This document shows, one piece after another, positions 1-5,099 of a stretch of DNA of 5,099 nucleotides. The stretch's first letter is position 1. The number at the start of each line of letters is the position of its first letter. Source of the DNA: Trebonia sp. (GTDB taxonomy: Bacteria; Actinomycetota; Actinomycetes; Streptosporangiales; Streptosporangiaceae); assembly GCA_030043595.1 (NCBI GenBank), contig JASHXJ010000170.1:1-5099 (forward strand), written 5' to 3'. The notes below the pieces were generated by a model. It ran no database searches. It was given only the letters and a program-made list of their open reading frames with translations, and was not told the DNA's origin. The position numbers were made by a program, and so were the translations under genes.

Positions 1-1172
1 GGTTCAGCCGAACGGACCCGGCTGGCTGCCACGGCCCGCCGCCTCCCCCTGGCGGCGACGCGCCAGGGCCGCAGCCGCGGCATGGTCGCGGGCAGCAGCG
101 CCGCCATCGCCGCGACGGTCGCCAGGTCCAGCCAGATCAGCCGGATCCTGACCTGGGACAGCCCGACCACGGTGCCGGAGAACAGTGCCGCCCACAGGTA
201 CATGATCAGCACGCTCTGCCGGTGCGAGTGCCCCATGTTGAGCAGCCGGTGGTGCAGGTGCTGCCGGTCGGGCGCCAGTGGCGACCTGCCCGCCCGGGTC
301 CGGCGGATCACCGCGAGCAGCAGGTCCGCGTACGGGATGATGAGAATCGCGGCGGGCAGCAGCAGCGGCAGGATTGTCGGGAACCGGTCCACCGGGTGCA
401 GGTGCGAGTAGTTGATGAGAATGTTCTGGTCGAGGGACGCCAGGCTCGAGATCGGTCCGTAGGCGAGCAGCAGGCCGAGCAGCATCGCCCCCGTGTCGCC
501 CATGAAGATCCGGGCCGGGTGGAAGTTGTGCGGCAGGAACCCGAGGCAGATGCCGGCGAGCACGGCCGAGGCCACCGCCGGCACCGACTGGGACGGGATG
601 CCGACCGAATTGGTCAGCGTGTACGAGTAGACGAGGTAGGACATGCCGGCGATCGCGACGACGCCGGCCGCGAGGCCGTCCAGCCCGTCGATGAAGTTCA
701 CCGCGTTGATCGTCATGACCACGATCAGGATCGTCAGCGTGGCGGACAGGTCCGGCTCCAGCGAGAAGATCTGGCCGCCGGGCAGCGGCACCCAGGGCAG
801 GGCCACGCCGCTCCACATCAGGATGCCCCCGGCCGCGATCTGGCCGGCCAGCTTGCTGATCGCGCCCAGGCCCCAGCGGTCGTCGACGATCCCGATGAGG
901 ACGAGCAGGCCGCCGGCCAGCAGCAGGCCGTCGACCGTCCGCGATGAGGGGAAAGCCTGCTGCAGGTAGCTGAGCCGTTCGGCCACGAGCAGCCCGGCCA
1001 CCAGGCCGCCGTACATCGCAAGTCCGCCGAGCAGCGGCGTAGGCTCCCTGTGCACATCCCGGCTGCGGGCGGCGTGCAGCGCGCCGATGGAGATCGCTAC
1101 CCGCCGCGCCAGCGGCGTGAGCAGGTAGGTCACCACCGCGGCGATGATCAGGACATAGAGGTAATCGCGCAT
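1..1172 (-). CDS. wecA: WecA-like polyprenyl-phosphate GlcNAc-1-phosphate transferase (MraY family), 3' end cut by window edge
   Basis: Integral membrane enzyme expected to transfer a sugar-1-phosphate, usually GlcNAc-1-P from UDP-GlcNAc, onto polyprenyl (decaprenyl) phosphate on the cytoplasmic face. In mycobacteria this begins linker synthesis for cell-wall arabinogalactan. I translated 390 codons with no stop before the left edge, so the C-terminus is missing. About 11 hydrophobic segments are spread over residues 4-365, as in the family. Seen motifs: RDVHREPTP (38-46), the aspartate pair in VDDRWG (Asp97-Asp98), NFIDGLDGL (Asp162, Asp165), FLPHNFHPARIFMGDTG (212-228) and the cytoplasmic loop DRQHLHHRL (302-310). 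The sequence after 367 is Arg-rich and probably cytoplasmic. The ATG matches the N-terminus of actinobacterial homologues, as I recall them. It lies 11 bases after the upstream stop and has no clear Shine-Dalgarno site, suggesting translational coupling. Substrate sugar and glycan product cannot be read from sequence; the family is near certain. Confidence 0.93.
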   Translation of the reverse strand, partial: MRDYLYVLIIAAVVTYLLTPLARRVAISIGALHAARSRDVHREPTPLLGGLAMYGGLVAGLLVAERLSYLQQAFPSSRTVDGLLLAGGLLVLIGIVDDRWGLGAISKLAGQIAAGGILMWSGVALPWVPLPGGQIFSLEPDLSATLTILIVVMTINAVNFIDGLDGLAAGVVAIAGMSYLVYSYTLTNSVGIPSQSVPAVASAVLAGICLGFLPHNFHPARIFMGDTGAMLLGLLLAYGPISSLASLDQNILINYSHLHPVDRFPTILPLLLPAAILIIPYADLLLAVIRRTRAGRSPLAPDRQHLHHRLLNMGHSHRQSVLIMYLWAALFSGTVVGLSQVRIRLIWLDLATVAAMAALLPATMPRLRPWRVAARGRRRAVAASRVRSAE

Positions 1173-1183
1173 GGCGGCGCCGG

Positions 1184-1939
1184 CTAGGAACCGGGTCCGG
1201 CGTCCCCGCCGGCCAGCGGGTGCGGCTCCGCCGGCTGCGCACCGGGCGCATCCGGTCCGGACGCGTCAGGCGCGCCGCCGCGCTCGGCCGGCTGGCCTGG
1301 CAGGTCGATGACAGGGACGATCTTGCGGAGCTGGTCGATGGTGATGGCGCCGGCCCTCAGCATCCGCGGCACCGTCCCGGTGAGATCGAGGATCGTCGAC
1401 GGCACGCTGTCCGCGCATGGCCCGCCGTCCAGGTAGACCGAGACAGAATCCCCGAGCTGGGATTCGGCGTCGGCGGCGGTCGTGGCGGCGGCAGAGCCGT
1501 GCCGGTTGGCGCTGCTCACCGCGAGCGGTCCGGTCCGGCGCAGCAGCTCGAGCGCGACCGGATGCAGCGGCATGCGGACCGCCACGGTGCCGAACGTGTC
1601 GCCCAGGTCCCATTTCAGCGTCGGGGTCGCGCGGAACACCAGGGTCAGCGGCCCCGGCCAGAACTCGTCGAAGAGGTCCTGCCCGAACGCGCCCAGTGAC
1701 TCGGTCAGCGCCGCGGCCGCCCGGACGCTGCCGACAAGCACAGGGGGCGGCATGTTCCTGCCCCGGCCCTTGGCGACGAGCAGGGCGGCGACCGCCGAGG
1801 GCGTGAACGCGTCACCGCCAATGCCGTACACCGTGTCCGTGGGCAGAACGACAAGCCCGCCCTGCCGTACGGCTATGATCGCCGCTGCGATGCCGGCTTC
1901 CCGCTGCTGCGCGTCCGCGCAGTCGTATCGAGCGCTCAT
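1184..1939 (-). CDS. tsaC: L-threonylcarbamoyladenylate synthase (TsaC/YrdC-Sua5 family)
   Basis: Cytoplasmic enzyme that makes threonylcarbamoyl-AMP from threonine, bicarbonate and ATP, the first step of the t6A modification at A37 of ANN-decoding tRNAs. One YrdC domain fills the first ~210 residues. Numbering from this start (subtract from the longer form by 3), it shows LPTDTVYGIG (32-41), the KGRGR basic motif (57-61) followed by a PPPVLVG strand, FWPGPLT (93-99), the nucleotide-site motif PLAVSSAN (138-145), PSTILDLTG (180-188) and LRAGAI (194-199). The separate C-terminal domain of long Sua5 proteins is absent; instead there is a Pro/Ala/Gly-rich tail of about 38 residues. I chose the ATG at 1939 (MSARYDC...) because AGGATGG sits 5 bases upstream and remembered actinobacterial homologues begin this way. 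An in-frame ATG at 1948 would add three residues (254 aa in all) but has no well-spaced ribosome site. It lies 30 bases after prmC and 11 before the wecA-like gene. Confidence 0.94.
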   Translation of the reverse strand: MSARYDCADAQQREAGIAAAIIAVRQGGLVVLPTDTVYGIGGDAFTPSAVAALLVAKGRGRNMPPPVLVGSVRAAAALTESLGAFGQDLFDEFWPGPLTLVFRATPTLKWDLGDTFGTVAVRMPLHPVALELLRRTGPLAVSSANRHGSAAATTAADAESQLGDSVSVYLDGGPCADSVPSTILDLTGTVPRMLRAGAITIDQLRKIVPVIDLPGQPAERGGAPDASGPDAPGAQPAEPHPLAGGDAGPGS

Positions 1940-1969
1940 CGGTTCCATCCTGCCATGGAATCTTATGCG

Positions 1970-2866
1970 TTACTGGCCCGGCCATGCGGCTGATACAAAC
2001 CGGTCGCGTCGCGTCAGGTCCTTATTGTTACGCGTGTCCCGCCATCCGGCCTCCTCGGCGAACACCCAGTACACCGCCGCCCCCTGCTGGGCGCCGTGTT
2101 CCACGGCGACCAGCCCGCCGGGCCGCAGCAGCCATCGCGCGACCCGCTCCACGGCCCTGATCGCGACCAGGCCGTCGGAGCCGCTCCACAGGGCGGCGGG
2201 CGCGTCGTACTCCCCCACCTCGGGTGGCACGACCGAGCCGAGCGGGATATAGGGCGGATTCGAGACCACGAGGTCGACGGTCCCGGCAAGCGCGGCCAGC
2301 TCGCCAAGCTCCGCCGGCGCTTCCCCGGTCAGCTGCGCGGTGACGAAGTCCCCGGCGTGCAGCAGCACCCGCCCGGCGGTATAGGAGTCCACGTACCTGG
2401 TGATGTTCCGCTCCGCCCAGCTCCGCGCCAGCGGGTCGGCTTCGACCGCGTGCACCCGTGCCCGCGGGACCTCATGGGCGATCGACAGCGCGATCGCGCC
2501 CGACCCTGTGCCAAGGTCAACGGCGACCGGCTCTGCGACGTTCATCTCGCGCAGCTGACCGATCGCCCACCCGGTCATCACCTCTGTCTCCGGCCGGGGC
2601 ACGAACACGCCCGGGCCGACGTCAAGCTCGAGGTACCGGAAGAACGCGCGCCCCGTGATGTGCTGCAACGGCTCGCGCGCCGCTCGCCGCCCCACGTCCA
2701 CCCAGAACCTCGCGTCGAACTCTGAGTCAGGCACCGTGTGCAGCTCGCCGCGCCCCACGTTGTGGATGTTCGCCGCGATGAGCTCGGCATCAGTGCGCGG
2801 GGAGTCCACGCCCGCCTCGGCGAGCCGCGCGGTGGCGAGCGCGATCTCATCGAGCAGCAGGGTCAC
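1970..2866 (-). CDS. prmC: Peptide chain release factor N(5)-glutamine methyltransferase PrmC (HemK)
   Basis: SAM-dependent cytoplasmic enzyme that methylates the glutamine of the GGQ motif in class-1 release factors, which raises their peptide-release activity. Its substrate RF1 is encoded directly upstream. From this start (298 aa) there is a helical N-terminal recognition domain (about 1-85) containing REPLQHITG, then PRPETE (90-95), the SAM-binding loop VDLGTGSGAIALSIA (starting 116), an acidic VEAD strand end (141-144), and the catalytic NPPY (203-206) that binds the target glutamine amide. The protein ends with the usual D-L-x-x-R-D-R-F motif. I chose the GTG at 2866 because VTLLLDEI aligns with the N-terminus of actinobacterial homologues as I recall them, and a G-rich run lies 4 bases upstream. 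An in-frame ATG at 2893 would add nine residues (MASRRAGGT) and remains possible. An old name, HemK, wrongly implied haem metabolism. Confidence 0.94.
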   Translation of the reverse strand: MTLLLDEIALATARLAEAGVDSPRTDAELIAANIHNVGRGELHTVPDSEFDARFWVDVGRRAAREPLQHITGRAFFRYLELDVGPGVFVPRPETEVMTGWAIGQLREMNVAEPVAVDLGTGSGAIALSIAHEVPRARVHAVEADPLARSWAERNITRYVDSYTAGRVLLHAGDFVTAQLTGEAPAELGELAALAGTVDLVVSNPPYIPLGSVVPPEVGEYDAPAALWSGSDGLVAIRAVERVARWLLRPGGLVAVEHGAQQGAAVYWVFAEEAGWRDTRNNKDLTRRDRFVSAAWPGQ

Positions 2867-2904
2867 GGTGCCCCCCGCTCGCCTGCTGGCCATGGCTCGC
2901 TCAT
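2863..2904 (-). other. Possible 13-codon coupling frame between prfA and prmC
   Basis: An ATG directly follows the prfA TGA with no gap. It opens a 13-codon frame (MSEPWPAGERGAP) whose TGA overlaps the proposed prmC GTG as GTGA. This could let terminating ribosomes step from prfA to prmC. It could equally be chance, or be overridden if prmC starts at the ATG at 2893. No peptide function is proposed. Confidence 0.25.
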
Positions 2905-3963
2905 TCAGCCTTCAGCCAGTTTCGCTTCCAGGTCCGCCGCGGCGAGCGCGTCGATCACCCCGTCGAGGTCGCCGTCGATCACCTGGTCAAGGTTGTACGC
3001 CTTATAGCCGACCCGGTGGTCGGAGATGCGGTTCTCCGGGAAGTTGTAGGTGCGGACCCGCTCGGAGCGGTCAACCGTGCGGACCTGAGCCTTGCGCTCA
3101 GCGGACGCCTTCGCGTCCGCGTCGGCCTCGGCCTGCGAGAGCAGCCGGGCGCGCAGCACGCGCAGCGCCTGCTCCTTGTTCTGCAGCTGGCTCTTCTCGT
3201 TCTGGCAGGAGACGACGATGCCGGTTGGCAGGTGGGTGATCCGCACCGCCGAGTCGGTGGTGTTCACCGACTGCCCGCCGGGCCCGGACGAGCGGAAGAC
3301 ATCGACCTTGATGTCGTTGTCGCTGATCTGCACGTCCACCGGGTCGGCCTCGGGCAGCACGAGCACGCCCGCGGCCGAGGTGTGGATGCGGCCCTGTGAC
3401 TCGGTGACCGGCACCCGCTGCACCCGGTGCACACCGCCCTCGTACTTCAGCCGCGACCACGCGCCCGCACCGCCACGTCCCGTCTTCACCGCGACGGTCG
3501 CGTCCTTGATACCGCCAAGACCGGTGGCGGTGGAGTCGATGACCTCGGTCTTCCAGCCGTGCCGCTCGGCGTACCGCAGGTACATCCGGAGCAGGTCGGA
3601 GGCGAACAGCGCGGACTCCTCCCCGCCCTCGCCGGCCTTGACTTCCAGGATGGTGTCCCGCTCGTCGTTCGGGTCCCTGGGCACCAGCAGCTTGCGGAGA
3701 CGCTCGGTCAGCTCCGCGCGGTGGCCGGCCAGCTCCTCAGCCTCCGCCGCGAACGCCGGATCTTCCTTCGCCAGCTCCAGTGCGGCCGCCTCGTCCTCGC
3801 CGACCTGCTGCCATTCGCGGTAGGCGCTGACGATAGGGGTCAGCTCGGCGTACCGCTTGGCGAGCGTGCGGGCCTGGTCCGGGTCCGCGTGCACGCTGGG
3901 ATCGGCGAGGGCACGCTCGAGCTCGGCATGCTCGCTCGCCAGCTCCGCAAGCCGCTCAAACAC
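2905..3963 (-). CDS. prfA: Peptide chain release factor 1 (RF1)
   Basis: Class-1 release factor that recognises UAA and UAG in the ribosomal A site and triggers hydrolysis of peptidyl-tRNA. At 352 residues it has the usual RF1 length. An N-terminal helical region rich in Glu and Ala (about 1-95) is followed by GEGGEESALF (111-120), the codon-recognition tripeptide PVT (185-187) within RVPVTESQGRIHTSA, and SSGPGGQSVNTTDSAVR with the catalytic GGQ at 229-231, the site PrmC methylates. The PxT form, rather than SPF, separates it from RF2. Near the end, RTYNFPENRISDHRVGYK is typical of RF1. The start codon is GTG, supported by GAAAGG 9 bases upstream and by the family-like N-terminus (FERLAELASEHAELERALADP). 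It follows rpmE after a 118-base gap with a strong hairpin and precedes prmC, a near-universal pairing. Confidence 0.97.
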   Translation of the reverse strand: MFERLAELASEHAELERALADPSVHADPDQARTLAKRYAELTPIVSAYREWQQVGEDEAAALELAKEDPAFAAEAEELAGHRAELTERLRKLLVPRDPNDERDTILEVKAGEGGEESALFASDLLRMYLRYAERHGWKTEVIDSTATGLGGIKDATVAVKTGRGGAGAWSRLKYEGGVHRVQRVPVTESQGRIHTSAAGVLVLPEADPVDVQISDNDIKVDVFRSSGPGGQSVNTTDSAVRITHLPTGIVVSCQNEKSQLQNKEQALRVLRARLLSQAEADADAKASAERKAQVRTVDRSERVRTYNFPENRISDHRVGYKAYNLDQVIDGDLDGVIDALAAADLEAKLAEG

Positions 3964-3972
3964 GATGGGAAA

Positions 3973-3978
3973 CCTTTC
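3973..3978 (-). promoter_or_regulatory. Ribosome-binding site deciding the GTG start of prfA
   Basis: GAAAGG lies 9 bases before the prfA GTG. No in-frame ATG at a sensible place competes with it, so this site together with the RF1-like N-terminus fixes the start. Confidence 0.65.
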
Positions 3979-4038
3979 TTATGCCCGAACGAGCCGGGGC
4001 GCCTGCTGTGCGCCGCCGTGCTCCCTAACACGCTCAAA

Positions 4039-4070
4039 GCGCCCGCGTGCCGGCTGCGGCACACGGGCGC
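4039..4070 (-). terminator. 14-bp stem-loop between rpmE and prfA (terminator, attenuator or processing hairpin)
   Basis: Minus-strand arms GCGCCCGTGTGCCG and CGGCACGCGGGCGC enclose a CAGC loop. All 14 positions pair in the minus-strand RNA, with one U-G wobble; in the opposite RNA that position would be an A-C mismatch, so the structure suits transcripts of this operon. It begins 11 bases after the rpmE stop. Only UUU follows before GAGCG, so it is a weak or partial intrinsic terminator at best, or an mRNA-stabilising or processing element. prfA begins 75 bases further on with no clear promoter of its own, so some readthrough is likely. Confidence 0.65.
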
Positions 4071-4081
4071 TGACGAATGAG

Positions 4082-4312
4082 CTACTTCTTGGCCGACCGG
4101 GCGGTCGCGCCCTTGCCGAACCGCTTCTCGAACCGCGCGACGCGGCCGCCGGTGTCGAGGATCTTCTGCTTGCCCGTGTAGAACGGGTGGCACTGCGAGC
4201 ACACGTCCGTGTGGATCACGCCGTTTGCCGCGGTGGACCGCGTCACGAACGTGTTGCCGCACCCGCAGGTCACGGTCGTGACCTGATACGCCGGGTGGAT
4301 GTCAGGCTTCAT
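4082..4312 (-). CDS. rpmE: 50S ribosomal protein L31 (bL31), zinc-binding form
   Basis: Small protein of the large ribosomal subunit that helps bridge the central protuberance to the small subunit. At 76 residues it starts MKPDIHPAY and keeps all four metal ligands: Cys16 and Cys18 in TCGCGN and Cys38 and Cys41 in VCSQCHPFYTGKQK. It is therefore the C+ (zinc) paralogue, not the zinc-independent form usually controlled by Zur. The stretch DTGGRVARFEKRFGKG is the conserved C-terminal half, followed by a short basic tail. The ATG has an excellent AAGGAG site 6 bases upstream. The gene sits between rho and prfA, has its own leader of at least 100 bases with a candidate promoter, and is followed 11 bases after its stop by a 14-bp hairpin, so it may be expressed partly apart from prfA. 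Confidence 0.97.
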   Translation of the reverse strand: MKPDIHPAYQVTTVTCGCGNTFVTRSTAANGVIHTDVCSQCHPFYTGKQKILDTGGRVARFEKRFGKGATARSAKK

Positions 4313-4318
4313 TGCTGG

Positions 4319-4324
4319 CTCCTT
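4319..4324 (-). promoter_or_regulatory. Strong ribosome-binding site of rpmE
   Basis: AAGGAG lies 6 bases before the rpmE ATG and is the best Shine-Dalgarno match in the window. It fits a highly translated ribosomal protein gene and fixes the start codon. Confidence 0.85.
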
Positions 4325-4354
4325 GCCTCATGCGGTCGCCGGGTCGCCTGCTGA

Positions 4355-4369
4355 CGCCATCTGATGGCG
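4355..4369 (-). promoter_or_regulatory. Perfect 7-1-7 palindrome in the rpmE leader
   Basis: CGCCATC and GATGGCG flank one central base, forming a perfect inverted repeat 43 bases upstream of the rpmE ATG. As DNA it could be an operator. As RNA it could form a 6-bp stem with a CAG loop, and so belong to a structured L31 leader by which the protein controls its own translation. It does not resemble a Zur box. The function is inferred only from position and symmetry. Confidence 0.4.
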
Positions 4370-4420
4370 CGGCGTGAACCGGTACCGCTCAGTCGCGGCT
4401 GTCTAGTTTGCCACACTCGC

Positions 4421-4448
4421 CAACCAGTTCAGACGGGCCGGTATTTCC
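4421..4448 (-). promoter_or_regulatory. Candidate sigma-R (SigR/SigH-type ECF) promoter for rpmE
   Basis: On the minus strand GGAAA (4448-4444) is followed after 19 bases by GTTG (4424-4421). Read as GAAAT (4447-4443), the spacing to GTT is 18. The known sigma-R consensus is GGAAT, 18-19 bases, GTT. Transcription would start near 4414 and give a leader of about 100 bases. Work on Streptomyces coelicolor, as I recall it, lists rpmE among sigma-R targets, which supports this assignment; the match here is imperfect and made by eye. Confidence 0.5.
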
Positions 4449-4453
4449 CCGCC

Positions 4454-5099
4454 CTAGCGGTCAGACCCGAGGGTGGTCTTCTGCACCTGCAGCAGGAACT
4501 CGGCGTTGCTGCGCGTCTTGCGCATCTGCTCCATGAGGAGCTCGAGCGCCTGCTGCGGCTCGAGTGCGTGCAGCACGCGGCGCAGCTGCCAGATGATCTT
4601 GAGCTCTTCCGGCGCGAGCAGGATCTCTTCCTTGCGGGTGCTCGAGGCGTCCACATCCACGGCCGGGAACAGGCGCTTGTCGGCCAGCTCGCGGCGCAGT
4701 CGCAGCTCCATGTTGCCGGTGCCCTTGAACTCCTCGAAGATGACCTCATCCATGCGGGAGCCGGTCTCGATCAGGGCCGTGGCCAGGATAGTCAGCGAGC
4801 CGCCGTTCTCGATGTTGCGCGCCGCCCCGAAGAACCGCTTCGGCGGGTACAGCGCGGTCGAGTCGACACCGCCGGACAGGATCCGGCCGCTGGCCGGCGC
4901 GGCCTGGTTGTAGGCCCTGCCAAGCCGGGTGATCGAGTCGAGCAGCACCACGACGTCGTGGCCCATCTCGACCAGGCGCTTGGCGCGCTCGATCGCGAGC
5001 TCGGCGACCGTCGTGTGGTCGTCGGCCGGGTGGTCGAAGGTGGAGTGGATCACCTCGCCCTTGACGGTGCGCTGCATGTCGGTGACTTCCTCGGGCCGC
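4454..5099 (-). CDS. rho: Transcription termination factor Rho, C-terminal part (5' end beyond window)
   Basis: Hexameric RNA-dependent ATPase and helicase that ends transcription of untranslated RNA. Only about 214 residues are visible, from RPEEVTDMQR onward, matching the second half of the RecA-like motor domain. The Walker A motif and RNA-binding N-terminal domain lie outside the right edge. Numbering from the first full codon, the Walker B strand VVVLLDSITRLGRAYN starts at 49, the Q-loop SGGVDSTALYPPKRFFGAARN follows from 75, and the R-loop region EEFKGTGNMELRLRREL lies near 122-138. The end (FLLQVQKTTLGSDR) is the normal Rho terminus with a TAG stop. Residues of the DSITRL segment that contact bicyclomycin in E. 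coli Rho are conserved. An in-frame ATG at 5077 is internal, not the start, because the preceding codons are also conserved Rho sequence. No terminator hairpin follows the stop; a candidate rpmE promoter begins within six bases. Confidence 0.97.
   Translation of the reverse strand, partial: RPEEVTDMQRTVKGEVIHSTFDHPADDHTTVAELAIERAKRLVEMGHDVVVLLDSITRLGRAYNQAAPASGRILSGGVDSTALYPPKRFFGAARNIENGGSLTILATALIETGSRMDEVIFEEFKGTGNMELRLRRELADKRLFPAVDVDASSTRKEEILLAPEELKIIWQLRRVLHALEPQQALELLMEQMRKTRSNAEFLLQVQKTTLGSDR

Noticed and set aside
222..947. 241-codon plus-strand open frame, rich in Arg, Asp, His and Gln
   Set aside because: Antisense shadow of the wecA-like gene. Composition mirrors the complementary codons and no family motif is visible.
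4..1251. 415-codon minus-strand open frame covering the wecA-like region
   Set aside because: Its translation is Arg/Ala/Pro/Asp-rich without hydrophobic segments or motifs, the usual product of reading GC-rich coding DNA in the wrong frame. The frame starting at 1172 carries all MraY/WecA motifs.
1482..2252. 256-codon plus-strand open frame, rich in Ser, Arg and Ala
   Set aside because: It runs antisense across two well-supported genes and their junction, and has no recognisable domain or ribosome site.
3092..3823. 243-codon plus-strand Ser/Ala-rich open frame opposite prfA
   Set aside because: Codon-composition shadow of prfA, which has complete family motifs on the minus strand.
4302..4331. 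Nine-codon upstream frame (ATG at 4331) overlapping the rpmE ribosome site and start
   Set aside because: No ribosome site of its own and no feature beyond chance in a short leader. It would only matter if conserved in relatives.
4400..4432. Possible vegetative promoter upstream of rpmE (CTGAAC with CAAACT or TAGACA)
   Set aside because: Each box matches the consensus at only about half its positions, and the spacing is wrong for the TAGACA option.
4313..4453. Zur operator for rpmE
   Set aside because: No AT-rich Zur-like palindrome is present, and the encoded L31 is the zinc-binding form, which is not usually under Zur control.
1..5099. Mobile elements, CRISPR arrays, tRNA or rRNA genes, or signs of horizontal transfer
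   Set aside because: No direct repeat arrays, transposase or integrase sequence, or RNA gene structure seen. Composition and gene order are uniform and typical of a conserved chromosomal core region.

Overview
The window is a compact, very GC-rich stretch in which every gene I can support lies on the minus strand. In transcription order (right to left) they are rho (3' half only), rpmE (ribosomal protein L31), prfA (release factor 1), prmC (release-factor glutamine methyltransferase), a TsaC/Sua5-type threonylcarbamoyl-AMP synthase, and a WecA-like polyprenyl-phosphate sugar-phosphate transferase cut by the left edge. Base composition, GTG start codons, protein sequences and this gene order all point to an actinobacterium. 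As I recall, Mycobacterium has the same run (rho, rpmE, prfA, hemK/prmC, Rv1301, wecA) immediately before atpI and the ATP synthase operon. I cannot place it to family.

Layout by region. 4454-5099 is the C-terminal part of Rho, whose start lies beyond the right edge. 4313-4453 is a 141-base gap holding a candidate sigma-R-type (thiol-stress) promoter just after the rho stop, then a leader of about 100 bases with a perfect 7-1-7 palindrome and a strong Shine-Dalgarno site for rpmE. 4082-4312 is rpmE, with four zinc-binding cysteines. 3964-4081 is a 118-base gap dominated by a 14-bp hairpin 11 bases after the rpmE stop, and it ends with the ribosome-binding site of prfA, which starts with GTG. 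2905-3963 is prfA. 2867-2904 is a short junction with a possible 13-codon coupling frame, and prmC follows (1970 to about 2866). The tsaC-like gene (1184 to about 1939) and the wecA-like gene (start 1172) follow with small gaps of 30 and 11 bases. There is no gene-free stretch longer than 141 bases.

How the genes relate. PrmC methylates the glutamine of the GGQ motif of the release factor encoded just upstream. L31 and the threonylcarbamoyl-AMP synthase (tRNA t6A) also serve translation, Rho ends transcripts, and WecA starts lipid-linked glycan synthesis on the membrane. The last four genes are packed like one transcription unit. The rpmE-prfA hairpin and the rho-rpmE promoter are the likely points where expression is adjusted.

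This is an ordinary conserved housekeeping region. I see no mobile element, CRISPR array, RNA gene, defence system or unknown protein family. The observations worth checking are regulatory (promoter, leader, hairpin) and start-codon questions. One gene is easy to miss: the wecA-like frame runs off the left edge without a stop, and a longer complete but spurious frame overlies it.
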